Assembly: GCA_964411275.1 (NCBI GenBank)
Contig: CAYPKG010000037.1
Span: forward strand, 1 to 18,544
Direction of reading: 5' to 3'
Origin: CAYPKG01 sp964411275
GTDB lineage: Bacteria > Bacillota > Clostridia > Christensenellales > CAG-138
Length of the DNA stretch: 18,544 nt
Shown: positions 6,715-14,458 of the stretch, in pieces
How the letters are laid out: the number at the start of each line of letters is the position of its first letter
Position numbering within the stretch: position 1 is the stretch's first letter
The notes under the pieces: model-generated
What the model saw: the letters and a program-made list of their open reading frames with translations, nothing else
What the model was told of the DNA's origin: nothing
Database searches by the model: none
Position numbers and translations under genes: made by a program

Positions 6715-9417
6715 TTATGGAATGATCCCGTTTGGCTCCACCAATGTGTCGTTGCCCGCGTTCTCCTTGCGGTCGATGTAATAGCGGATGATCTCCTCGA
6801 CCGCAGGCGCGCCGCCCTTGGATCCGGAAAGTCCGTAGGGAATACAGGTGATGATAACGATTTCCGGATCGTCCTTGGGAGCCATTGTAATAAACCAGGA
6901 GGTATTTTCGATATCGATGTTGTTCTGGGCGGATACCTGGGCGGTGCCGGACTTGCCGATGATTTTTTTAAGATACCCCTCTTCCTGAAACCCCTCGGTA
7001 AACGAATTTGCGGCAGTACCGCCATCCTCCGGAGAGACCACATCGCCAAGCCCGGTTTGCACCGCCGTCCAGAATTCATCCGGCGCGTCGATCTGATCGT
7101 GAATTGTTGGCTCCACGTTCAGTATGGTTTTGCCGTTGGGATCTACAATCCGGTCCACAATATGCGCGTCATATACCGTACCGCCGTTGGCGAATGTGGC
7201 GGCATACCGGGCAGCCGCCAGGGGAGTGGTCAAAGTGATGCCCTGGCCGATGCCCGCGCGGACGGTCATAACCGGCTTCCACTGGAGCTCCGTTAGCATG
7301 GAGTTGATGTTTCTGACCCAGTCGCTGTTGGCCCGGGAGGCGTTGATGGGAATGCCCAGCTCCTCGCGCAGGGCCTCGCGGATGCCCTCGCCAAAGGCCT
7401 GGTCGGAGCGGCCGTCCTGCAATTTCAAAATGCGCTCGGCGCAGTTGGCGATGCTTTCATCGTCCATGTCCGTGATCCCGCGCCCCTGCAATATCTCCTT
7501 CAAATACTCCCGGATGCGGCGATAGATATAAACAGGAAGGCTGGCCTTCTGCTCGTAATAGAGCTTCGTGTTGTCATAGAGGGCGCTTTGCCCGCCAATA
7601 TGCCCCGCCAGCTCCCCGGGCAGCTCCACATTTGTTTTGCTGTCCAGGCCCAGCCGCCCTGACCATTCGTTTAACTTGTTGATGCCCACCCGGTCGGCTA
7701 CGGTGTAGAAATAAAAGTTGCAGCTTCTGGTCAGCGCCTTGGACAGATGGTTATCCTCCACATGCTTTCCCGCGCTGCCGTACCAGCAGCGGGGCGCGTC
7801 CTTTTCGTCGATCTCCTCGCCGGAAACGAATTTGGTATAGTAATGATAATGATCAGGGACTGCCTCGGTGAGTGTTATCGCATCCTCCATGTATCCTGCA
7901 AGGCTGGTGGCCATCTTAAAAATCGAGCCAGGGGCCAGACGGGAGGAAATGGCCCGGTTTAATGTGGGCTGGTTGGATTCTTCGCCAAAGAGAAGCTCCT
8001 TCTGCTCTTCTGAAATGCCCGCCATGAATATGTTCGGGTCGTAGTCCGGAGACGAGGCCATAGCCAGTATCTTCCCGGTATTGGCGTCAAACACCACGCA
8101 GGCCCCCGTCTCCGCCATTTGAATGGTGGAAAGGTCGCTTCTCTTTTTCTGATAGTCTTCGGCGTCTTCTAAAAGCAGCCTTTCTTCCAGCAACCGGATT
8201 TTATCGATGGCGTCCTTCAACGCCTTCTCCACCACCTGCTGCAGCGGCAGGTCGATTGTCAGCATCACGTCGTTGCCGTCGCTTGGCGCGGTGGAGTCCA
8301 GGGATCTCGTAACGGTCAGGTGCTTGTTGATCTCCACGGTTTCCGTCCCCCGCCTGCCGTTGACGCTGGCGGTGAGGTACCGCTCCATTGTCTTTTCCAC
8401 GCCGGCCACGCCCACATAATCGTTATAGGAATAGCCCATGCGGGTCATGCGCACCAATTTTTCCTTGGTTTTCTCGTCGATGGCGTAAATGCTGTAGGGG
8501 TTCCCTTGGCTGTCCGTGCGCAGGTTCCCCTCGCTGTCATGGGCGTAATCGCTTTCAAACTGGGCCAACAGCTCGTCCGTGTAGCCCATTGTATTCATAT
8601 CGCTCACCTTGGCTTCGTCCGTCACCTGGCGGCCAAGATACCCTAATATATGGCTTGCGGTATTGCCCCAGGGATAAATCCGGGTGGTGCTTTGCTTTGT
8701 TTTGATGCCCATGAGTTCTTGTGCCCGCATGTCCAATTGGGCCACAACCTCGATGGATACGTTATACGCCACCGTAACAGGCTCATATGCCCGCCAACGG
8801 TTCATGTTGACATCCTGGCGTACGGACATGATCTTCACCGCGTCCTCAAAGGGCATTTCCTCAGGAATCTTCCACATGGCGCGGCTTCGCAAGTACGCGT
8901 CCTCCACTGAGATCCATTCGGATATGGGTTTTTCCGTCTCTTCGTCGTCCATCAACGGGATCGTGAAGTCCATAGCCTTGCAATAATTGCGGTACCGGGC
9001 GGTAACGGCGTCCTCGCTGGTGACGCCCCAATCATAATACAGCTCCCCTGTTTGCGGGTCCTTTTGAATATAGGATGTGTTGACAACCGTCCCGCCGCCC
9101 TCCTCGATCACATCAATCGCCTTCATGAGGCTTTCGGTGTACAGGGCGCTGTCATTGGTTCTGGTGCGCTCCGGATCCCGCCAGAACTGCACGTCATAGC
9201 TGGTTTCGTCATACGCAAGGGGGATGCCGTTGCGGTCGAGAATGCGCCCCCGAGCGCCTGTGGTATAGGTGGTAGCCATGCGCCTGCTTTGGGCGGAAGC
9301 CGCATATTCCTCGCCATGCGCCAGCGTCAGGTCCGCCAGTTGAAGCAACAGCGCACCCATCATCGCCAGCATCATGATGGACAATATCAACAATCGGCCT
9401 CTTGGCTTGCCCTTCAT
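6715..9417 (-). CDS. mrdA: Penicillin-binding protein 2 (elongasome class B transpeptidase), 900 residues
   Basis: PBP2 cross-links new peptidoglycan during side-wall growth together with MreC and MreD. An N-terminal membrane anchor is at about 8-30. A dimerisation domain follows, starting with ARGRILDRNGIPLA (55-68). The transpeptidase domain has SIFK (498-501, nucleophile Ser498), SCN (565-567) and KSGT (822-825). At 900 residues it is longer than the roughly 600-700 of E. coli or Bacillus PBP2. Extra sequence lies in the N-terminal domain (about 90-215) and as a largely helical insert of roughly 100 residues (about 610-715) between the SxN motif and GIGQG (722-726). Cys544, His552, His557 and Cys566 cluster before and in the SxN motif. 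It is translationally coupled to mreD through an ATGA overlap at 9414-9417. A SpoVD- or FtsI-type role is less likely given this context. Confidence 0.93.
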   Translation of the reverse strand: MKGKPRGRLLILSIMMLAMMGALLLQLADLTLAHGEEYAASAQSRRMATTYTTGARGRILDRNGIPLAYDETSYDVQFWRDPERTRTNDSALYTESLMKAIDVIEEGGGTVVNTSYIQKDPQTGELYYDWGVTSEDAVTARYRNYCKAMDFTIPLMDDEETEKPISEWISVEDAYLRSRAMWKIPEEMPFEDAVKIMSVRQDVNMNRWRAYEPVTVAYNVSIEVVAQLDMRAQELMGIKTKQSTTRIYPWGNTASHILGYLGRQVTDEAKVSDMNTMGYTDELLAQFESDYAHDSEGNLRTDSQGNPYSIYAIDEKTKEKLVRMTRMGYSYNDYVGVAGVEKTMERYLTASVNGRRGTETVEINKHLTVTRSLDSTAPSDGNDVMLTIDLPLQQVVEKALKDAIDKIRLLEERLLLEDAEDYQKKRSDLSTIQMAETGACVVFDANTGKILAMASSPDYDPNIFMAGISEEQKELLFGEESNQPTLNRAISSRLAPGSIFKMATSLAGYMEDAITLTEAVPDHYHYYTKFVSGEEIDEKDAPRCWYGSAGKHVEDNHLSKALTRSCNFYFYTVADRVGINKLNEWSGRLGLDSKTNVELPGELAGHIGGQSALYDNTKLYYEQKASLPVYIYRRIREYLKEILQGRGITDMDDESIANCAERILKLQDGRSDQAFGEGIREALREELGIPINASRANSDWVRNINSMLTELQWKPVMTVRAGIGQGITLTTPLAAARYAATFANGGTVYDAHIVDRIVDPNGKTILNVEPTIHDQIDAPDEFWTAVQTGLGDVVSPEDGGTAANSFTEGFQEEGYLKKIIGKSGTAQVSAQNNIDIENTSWFITMAPKDDPEIVIITCIPYGLSGSKGGAPAVEEIIRYYIDRKENAGNDTLVEPNGIIP

Positions 9418-9920
9418 CGTTCAATCCCTTTCCCGTGCCCCACCTGCCGGCCTACCACAGGCCGAAACGCCAGATGCGCCAGCATGCACACGCCGCCGGT
9501 GACCACCGCCGCAGGAAGCATGTACTGCACCAGCATCCACCCCAAATGAAACCTGCCGCCCATCAGCAGGGCTGTCAACGCGTACACCGCGTCCTTCAAA
9601 AAACTTGCGGTCACCGCGGTGATCCCGGGGACGATTACGTTGTCCGCGTAAAACTTCTGATGGAAAAAACCGCCGCACAGTCCGGCAACCAGATAAATCG
9701 CCGCGTTGAGCCCCAACATCCGCCCAAAGAGCATGTCCATGAAAAGCCCGCCGACGCCGCCGAACACCGCGCCGGAAAGGGAGCCCGCATGCACCGCAAA
9801 GCTCACCGTAAACGCCAGCATCACGTCCGGCGCCACGCCATACACATTGACCCGGGCAAAGAATATGCTGTCGAAGAATATGGCTACCAGTATGGCGATT
9901 ACTCCGGCGATACGCTTCAT
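9414..9920 (-). CDS. mreD: Rod shape-determining protein MreD
   Basis: MreD is a small integral membrane protein of the elongation complex, bridging MreC, PBP2 and the MreB filament. The protein has 168 residues and is hydrophobic through most of its length, with about five membrane segments judged by eye, starting at 4-18. The central stretch GGVGGLFMDMLFGRMLGLNA (54-73) matches the conserved G-rich MreD region with its FMD/DLL-type motif. Sequence conservation in this family is low, so context matters: it lies between mreC and the PBP2 gene with ATGA overlaps at both ends (9917-9920 and 9414-9417), which is the classic arrangement. Confidence 0.93.
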   Translation of the reverse strand: MKRIAGVIAILVAIFFDSIFFARVNVYGVAPDVMLAFTVSFAVHAGSLSGAVFGGVGGLFMDMLFGRMLGLNAAIYLVAGLCGGFFHQKFYADNVIVPGITAVTASFLKDAVYALTALLMGGRFHLGWMLVQYMLPAAVVTGGVCMLAHLAFRPVVGRQVGHGKGIER

Positions 9921-10756
9921 CCGCTCACCTCCGGCATCCCCGCAACAACCATGACCTCTTCTATATGCTTAAAGTCCACCGAAGGGGACACCAGCGCGTT
10001 GTAATCATTTTCGCCGGAACGGCTGACCTCTGTCACGGTGCCCACCAACAGCCCCTTGGGATACAATCCGCCGATGCCTGTGGTCACAATACGGTCGTTG
10101 GGCTGAATGTCCGCATCCGACGAGAGGTAGTAAAGCTCCATGGCGTTGGTGCCCGAGCCGGACTGCAGCGTGCCCCTGATCATGCCGATATCGCGGGTAC
10201 GCTCTACCATGACGCTGACGCTCATACTCTGATCGATGACAGCCACCACCTTTGACCAGCTGGCGCCCACATCGCCCACACGGCCCACAAGCCCGCTGGC
10301 GTTTACCACGGGCATGTTTTTTTCCACGCCGTCATCGCGGCCGATGTTGATTGTGAATGTATCAAACCAGATACCCTGGTTACGGCCGATGATCATGCCG
10401 GAAACATACGTCAGCTCCGGCGTGCTCTCCTTAAATGCAAGCAATGCCTTCAGCCGCTCGTTTTCCTGTTTTAGCGCGTCAATCTCGTTGACGTTTTCCT
10501 CCAATTGGGCGATATACACCTTGAGCTGCTCGTTTTCCTTATCCGCGTCGGTGGTATGAAAAAGCCGCTCCACAAAATCAATAATCGCGCCGGAAGCCCG
10601 GGACGCAAAGCCCTGCACCGGTTCTACCACGGTACCGACTGAACTCTCCACCCAGCTAAGTGTCCGGCTGCCCGAGGTGCAAATCGCCAATATCAGCAGC
10701 AGCACCACGGCTACCACCGCGATGAACAGCGGCTTGTTTTTTAGCAGGTTGCGCAT
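9917..10756 (-). CDS. mreC: Rod shape-determining protein MreC
   Basis: MreC is a bitopic membrane protein that organises the elongasome on the outer face of the membrane and activates PBP2. The chosen start is the ATG at 10756 (MRNLLKNKPLF), five bases after GGAGGG; a longer frame reaching 10864 would cross the promoter and adds nothing family-like. The product has 279 residues: one membrane helix (about 10-27), a coiled coil (about 70-110, NEQLKVYIAQLEENVNEI onward), then the beta-rich MreC domain with GLVGRVGDVGASWSKV and TTGIGGLYPKGLLVG. Length is normal. It opens an operon with mreD and the PBP2 gene. It is separated from mreB by 389 bp and appears to have its own promoter at 10802-10829. 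Confidence 0.96.
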   Translation of the reverse strand: MRNLLKNKPLFIAVVAVVLLLILAICTSGSRTLSWVESSVGTVVEPVQGFASRASGAIIDFVERLFHTTDADKENEQLKVYIAQLEENVNEIDALKQENERLKALLAFKESTPELTYVSGMIIGRNQGIWFDTFTINIGRDDGVEKNMPVVNASGLVGRVGDVGASWSKVVAVIDQSMSVSVMVERTRDIGMIRGTLQSGSGTNAMELYYLSSDADIQPNDRIVTTGIGGLYPKGLLVGTVTEVSRSGENDYNALVSPSVDFKHIEEVMVVAGMPEVSG

Positions 10757-10760
10757 GTAT

Positions 10761-10789
10761 TCCCTCCAAGCCCCTTGTAAAGAGGGCTT
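10761..10789 (-). promoter_or_regulatory. Leader hairpin next to the mreC ribosome-binding site
   Basis: On the minus strand a nine-pair stem with one bulge (10768-10789) lies directly before the GGAGGG ribosome site (10762-10767). The CCCTCT of its 5' arm can also pair with GGAGGG by five Watson-Crick pairs and one wobble. Two exclusive folds are therefore possible, one exposing and one hiding the site. On the plus strand the same hairpin is followed by a short T run, but no plus-strand gene precedes it. The regulatory reading is an inference. Confidence 0.35.
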
Positions 10790-10801
10790 TTTCACCTTTC
10801 T

Positions 10802-10829
10802 ATTATAGCATATGGGCGCAGTGGCGCAA
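10802..10829 (-). promoter_or_regulatory. Promoter for mreC-mreD-PBP2
   Basis: On the minus strand a perfect extended -10, TGCTATAAT (TATAAT at 10802-10807), follows a weak -35, TTGCGC (10824-10829), at 16 bp. Transcription would start near 10795 and give a leader of about 38 bases that consists largely of the hairpin at 10768-10789. This would let mreC-mreD-PBP2 be expressed independently of mreB. Confidence 0.6.
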
Positions 10830-10954
10830 GGCGGCAGGATAAAAGGTTTACATGTGTGACACAATCAAAAAACAACAATAAAGCGCTTTAAAAGAAAGCA
10901 GGTTAAAATTCGGCCATTTTGCCTCTAAGAAAATACAGGGCAGGAATAAAATCC

Positions 10955-11032
10955 GTCAAAATCAGCGGCGCACCCCAGGGTGCCCTCTCTTGCCGCTTCG
11001 CGGCAATTCACCTTGTGTACGGTGATTTTGAC
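10955..11032. repeat. Nested inverted repeat / multi-hairpin structured element in the mreB-mreC gap
   Basis: This is the main content of the 389-bp gene-free stretch 10757-11145. An outer perfect 10-bp inverted repeat (GTCAAAATCA 10955-10964 and TGATTTTGAC 11023-11032) encloses two further hairpins. One is GCACC/GGTGC at 10970-10983 with a four-base loop. The other is TTGCCGC/GCGGCAA at 10990-11006 with a three-base loop. Together they form a three-way-junction-like fold of 78 bases. A further stem, GACGAT/ATCGTC, lies at 11057-11071. No reading frame with a ribosome site was found here. It may be a structured untranslated RNA, or a dispersed palindromic element of the genome. I do not recognise a known riboswitch. 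Confidence 0.5.
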
Positions 11033-11109
11033 ACCCTACATGCGGCAAGACCGACAGACGATGCAATCGTCCGAGGTCGCAGCTGCATGGAAAACCCACC
11101 GCAGTGACC

Positions 11110-11139
11110 CCATCGACAAAGCCTTGGCTTTGTCTATGG
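11110..11139. repeat. 30-bp palindrome immediately after the mreB stop codon
   Basis: The sequence 11110-11139 is symmetric except for one mismatched pair: CCAT/ATGG outside (11110-11113 and 11136-11139) and GACAAAGCC/GGCTTTGTC inside. It begins seven bases after the end of mreB on the minus strand. No T tract follows on that strand, so it is not a standard intrinsic terminator. It may protect the 3' end of the mreB transcript or slow the polymerase. Confidence 0.5.
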
Positions 11140-11145
11140 CTCAAG

Positions 11146-12162
11146 TTATACCGCCCTCGACCGGTAATAGCTAAGGTTCTCCACCGCGATGCGCGCGCCG
11201 GTGGCCACGCATTCAAGGGGCCGGGGCGCAATCCGGGCGGGCACGCCGGTTTCTCCGGCGAAAAATCCGGACATGCCGGTCAGCAGCGCGCCGCCGCCTG
11301 TGAGCACCATGCCCCGCTCATAAATATCCCCCACCAATTCCGGCGGCGTACACAAAAGCACGTCCCGGACACAACCCATGATGGCATTGAGCTGGGGCGT
11401 AATGGCCCGGTGGATTTCCGCCGAACAAACCATCTGCGCCCTGGGAAGCCCGGTGTTCATGTCCCGGCCCCTGATTTCCATGGCACCCGTCGCGCCGGGA
11501 AGTGCGCTTGCCAGCTGAACTTTAATGAGCTCCGCCGTAGGCGCGCCGATGTTCATGCTGTGCTCCCTGCGCATATGCTGCAAAATGGCGCCGTCGATAT
11601 GGGTTCCACCCGCCCGCACGGACCGCTTTTGCACCACCCCGCCCAGGGACAGCACCGCCGCGTCCGTGGTTCCGCCGCCGATGTCCACCACAAGGGAGCC
11701 CACCGGCTCCTCCACCGGCAGCCCCGCGCCGATGGCTGCCGCCACCGGTTCGTCCATCAAAAACGCCGTCCGGGCGCCCGCGCCCTTCACCGCTTCCTCC
11801 AGCGCCCGCTTTTCCACGTCAGTCACACAGCCGGGCACGCACAGCACCGTCCGAATGCCTGCCCGCCGGGCCGCTTTCCCGAGGGACTTTGTAAGAAAAT
11901 GCTTGAGCATCGCCTCGCACAACCCCACGTCCGCAATTACACCGTCCTGGAGCGGATGTACCACCCGCACAGTCCCCGGCGCACGGCCCAGCATCGCGAT
12001 GGCCTCGCTTCCGGCGGCCACAATCTCCTTTTTCCCAGAGATGGCCACGGCGCTGGGTTCCCGGAGGATTACACCGTCCTCCCGTCTAGCCAAAAGGGTA
12101 TTCACCGTGCCCAGATCGATCCCGACATCCAGTCCAAACAAGCCGGATAATCCTAATGCCAT
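11146..12162 (-). CDS. mreB: Rod shape-determining protein MreB (actin-like)
   Basis: MreB is a bacterial actin that forms membrane-bound filaments and directs side-wall synthesis. The chosen start is the ATG at 12162 (MALGLSGLFGLDVGID), eight bases after AGGGAG; an ATG at 12180 is also possible and would add six residues. The 338-residue length is typical. Actin-fold motifs are present: phosphate-1 GIDLGTVNTLL (14-24), the GTVRVVHPLQDGVIAD stretch (63-78), the connect region LMDEPVAAAIGAG (135-147), phosphate-2 VVDIGGGTTDAAV (158-170) and the adenosine motif VLTGGGALLTG (286-296). MreB, Mbl and MreBH cannot be separated by eye, but the nearby mreC and mreD favour MreB. The gene is divergent from a PBP gene 207 bp away. 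No confident promoter was identified in that gap on the minus strand. Confidence 0.95.
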   Translation of the reverse strand: MALGLSGLFGLDVGIDLGTVNTLLARREDGVILREPSAVAISGKKEIVAAGSEAIAMLGRAPGTVRVVHPLQDGVIADVGLCEAMLKHFLTKSLGKAARRAGIRTVLCVPGCVTDVEKRALEEAVKGAGARTAFLMDEPVAAAIGAGLPVEEPVGSLVVDIGGGTTDAAVLSLGGVVQKRSVRAGGTHIDGAILQHMRREHSMNIGAPTAELIKVQLASALPGATGAMEIRGRDMNTGLPRAQMVCSAEIHRAITPQLNAIMGCVRDVLLCTPPELVGDIYERGMVLTGGGALLTGMSGFFAGETGVPARIAPRPLECVATGARIAVENLSYYRSRAV

Positions 12163-12326
12163 GTTCTTTCTCCCTTCCATCCATACGCCCTCATAATTGA
12201 GCGCCTGATTTTTATGGTGATGAATGGAAGTTTTCCCTGTTTATGCGGCTCTTATACGAGGGAGGCGTTCGATAAAAAGTTTACAGTCTCCCGGTGCCGA
12301 ATTGGATTTTAGTCCCCAGGCTTCTG

Positions 12327-12335
12327 TGGTATCAT
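12327..12335 (+). promoter_or_regulatory. Extended -10 promoter element for the MecA_N-type PBP gene
   Basis: TGGTATCAT gives an extended -10 (TGn followed by TATCAT at 12330-12335), 35 bp upstream of the GTG start. The -35 region is weak. The rest of the 12163-12369 gap shows no further convincing element. Confidence 0.4.
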
Positions 12336-12369
12336 AATAAGATAGATTAAAAAAAGCGAGGGTTTGCCC

Positions 12370-14415
12370 GTGCGCCCAGGAAAAACGCGTCTGGATATCC
12401 GTGTCGTCATATGCCTCATCGCCATCCTGCTGGTGATATTAGCGATGGCCCTGTATCTTCTAGCCACCTCCGGCCCGGCAGCGCCAGAGCGCAGCATGAC
12501 GGAAGCTTTTTCCCTGTACATGGAGCGGCTTTGTCAAGGGGATTACGAGGGCATGTACGCCCTTTTAAGCCTGGAAAGCCAGGAGATTGTTTCCTTAGAC
12601 GAGTTTGTCGCCCGCAACCGGAATATTTACCAGGGGATTGACGCGTCCAACATCCGCTTTGATGTCAGCCAGTCGGCCGAGCAGGAGCTGGAGGGGGCAG
12701 TTTCCTTTTCCATGAAGATGGACACCGCGGCGGGGGAAATCGCGTTTTCCCACCGGGCGGCTTTTGCATTGGACGAGACGGAAAACGAATACCGGCTCAA
12801 CTGGGATCACGACCTTATATTCCCCGGCCTTACGGCAACCGATAGGGTGCGGGTAGCCAATGAAAAGGCCCGGCGGGGGGAAATATACGACCGCAGCGGC
12901 GCGTTGTTGGCGGGGGCGGGCATCGTAAAAGAAGTGGGGTTTGTCCCTGGGAAAATGAACGCTGACCCCACAGAGGACATCGCCCGGGTTGCCGAGCTTT
13001 TAGAGACCACCCCTGAGGCCATCGAAAAGAAGCTTTCCGCCTCATACGTCAAGGACAACACATTTGTCCCCTTGAAATCCCTTTCCGAGCAGGATGAGGA
13101 AACGAAGCAGGAATTGCTGAACGTGAAGGGGATTTTAATCAACGACGCTACCGAGCGGGTATACCCCCTTGGGGAAAAGGCCGCCCACGTCATCGGCTAT
13201 GTACAGGCCATCACTGCCGAGGAGCTGGCGGACCGCGCCGGGAAAGGGTATCACGCCAACAGCCGCCTGGGAAAGGCGGGGCTGGAGAGCCTCTATGAGG
13301 ACAGCCTGCGCGCTATGGACGGCTGCAAAATCACCATACAGGACGCGGATGGGAACGTGAAAGAGGTGCTGGCCGAAAGGCCGGCCCAAGACGGGCAGGA
13401 TCTCACCGTTACGCTGGACGCTGCGCTGCAGCAGGCGCTGTATGAAGCCCTTTCCCTGGAAAAGGCATGCGGCGTGTTTCTCGATCCAAGCAACGGCGAG
13501 GTGCTGGCGCTTGTCAGCACCCCCGCCTACGACCCCAACGATTTCGTGCTGGGCATGTCAGAGGCCAAATGGCAGTCGTTAAGTGAAAACCAAGGCAAGC
13601 CCTTTTACAACCGGTTTAAGGCCACCCATTCCCCCGGTTCCTCCTTCAAGCCCATTGTGGCCGCCATCGGGCTTTCCACAGGCAGCATCGGCCACGAGGA
13701 AGACTTTGGATTGAGCGGCCGTTCCTGGCAAAAGGACGCCTCCTGGGGCGCGTACACCGTCACCACCCTCAAGGAATACGCCCCAGCCACCATGCGAAAC
13801 GCCCTCGTCAATTCCGACAACATCTATTTCGCCAAGGCCGCGCTGAAAATTGGTTCAGAGCAATTGGCAGACAGCCTGAAGGCCCTGGGCTTTGAAGCCC
13901 CCGCGCCCTTTGAGTTCGGGTTGACCGCCTCTACATTGGCCGCTGACGGCAGGTTTGAAAACGAAATCCAGCTGGCGGACTCAGGCTACGGCCAGGGAAA
14001 AATCCTGATCAATCCCCTGCACATGGCAAGCCTGTATTCCGCATTCTACAACAGTGGCAGCATGGTAAGCCCCCATCTCATCAAGGGGAGCGTTTCCGAA
14101 TACTGGAAAAGCGGCGCATTCCGGAAGGACGTGGCGGACGCCATTTTATCGGATATGATTGAGATCGTAGAAAGCCCAAACGGCACCGCGCATGAGGCGG
14201 CCCGTCCGGGAAAAACCCTGGCGGCCAAGACCGGTACTTCGGAAATCAAGCAATCAAAGGACGACGAAACCGGCACGGAGCTGGGGTGGTTTAACGGCAT
14301 GACCCTAAAGAGGGATCAGGGGGATCTCCTCTTCGTGGTCATGATCGAAGACGTTAAGGGCCGGGGCGGCAGTCATTTCGTGATCCCGAAGGTAATGGCG
14401 CTCTTGGACCGGTAA
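12370..14415 (+). CDS. Class B penicillin-binding protein with MecA_N-like (NTF2-fold) N-terminal domain
   Basis: This is a membrane-anchored D,D-transpeptidase that cross-links peptidoglycan outside the cell. The GTG at 12370 is chosen because GAGGG lies seven bases upstream; a TTG at 12364 would leave only one base. The product has 681 residues: one membrane helix (about 12-33), an NTF2-like domain (about 43-150) of the MecA_N type, a dimerisation domain starting with ARRGEIYDRSGALLAG (167-182), and a transpeptidase with SSFK (424-427, nucleophile Ser424), SDN (482-484) and KTGT (620-623). All catalytic motifs are intact. This architecture is shared by Bacillus PbpC/PBP3 and by MecA, so it does not itself show beta-lactam resistance. 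It is divergent from mreB, which suggests a wall-synthesis role beside the elongasome. It is convergent with the downstream acyl kinase gene, 43 bp away, with no clear terminator between. Confidence 0.92.
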   Translation: MRPGKTRLDIRVVICLIAILLVILAMALYLLATSGPAAPERSMTEAFSLYMERLCQGDYEGMYALLSLESQEIVSLDEFVARNRNIYQGIDASNIRFDVSQSAEQELEGAVSFSMKMDTAAGEIAFSHRAAFALDETENEYRLNWDHDLIFPGLTATDRVRVANEKARRGEIYDRSGALLAGAGIVKEVGFVPGKMNADPTEDIARVAELLETTPEAIEKKLSASYVKDNTFVPLKSLSEQDEETKQELLNVKGILINDATERVYPLGEKAAHVIGYVQAITAEELADRAGKGYHANSRLGKAGLESLYEDSLRAMDGCKITIQDADGNVKEVLAERPAQDGQDLTVTLDAALQQALYEALSLEKACGVFLDPSNGEVLALVSTPAYDPNDFVLGMSEAKWQSLSENQGKPFYNRFKATHSPGSSFKPIVAAIGLSTGSIGHEEDFGLSGRSWQKDASWGAYTVTTLKEYAPATMRNALVNSDNIYFAKAALKIGSEQLADSLKALGFEAPAPFEFGLTASTLAADGRFENEIQLADSGYGQGKILINPLHMASLYSAFYNSGSMVSPHLIKGSVSEYWKSGAFRKDVADAILSDMIEIVESPNGTAHEAARPGKTLAAKTGTSEIKQSKDDETGTELGWFNGMTLKRDQGDLLFVVMIEDVKGRGGSHFVIPKVMALLDR

Positions 14416-14458
14416 TATAAGAATTTTTTCCCGGGGGGCTTTGTTCTTCGCCCGTTGG

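Noticed and set aside
10919..11107. 62-codon plus-strand ORF in the mreB-mreC gap
   Set aside because: It needs a TTG start, has no ribosome site, and runs through the nested hairpins, so RNA or repeat structure explains the sequence better.
11104..12150. 348-codon plus-strand ORF opposite mreB
   Set aside because: The minus strand clearly encodes MreB with all actin motifs; the plus-strand translation is Arg/His/Pro-rich and has no recognisable domain.
12370..14415. mecA-type methicillin resistance gene
   Set aside because: The MecA_N fold is shared by chromosomal PBPs of many Firmicutes; no mecR/mecI, cassette or mobile-element signs are present.
14416..14458. Bidirectional terminator between the PBP gene and the acyl kinase gene
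   Set aside because: There is a T run and a G run, but no stable stem with a T tail could be drawn in either direction.
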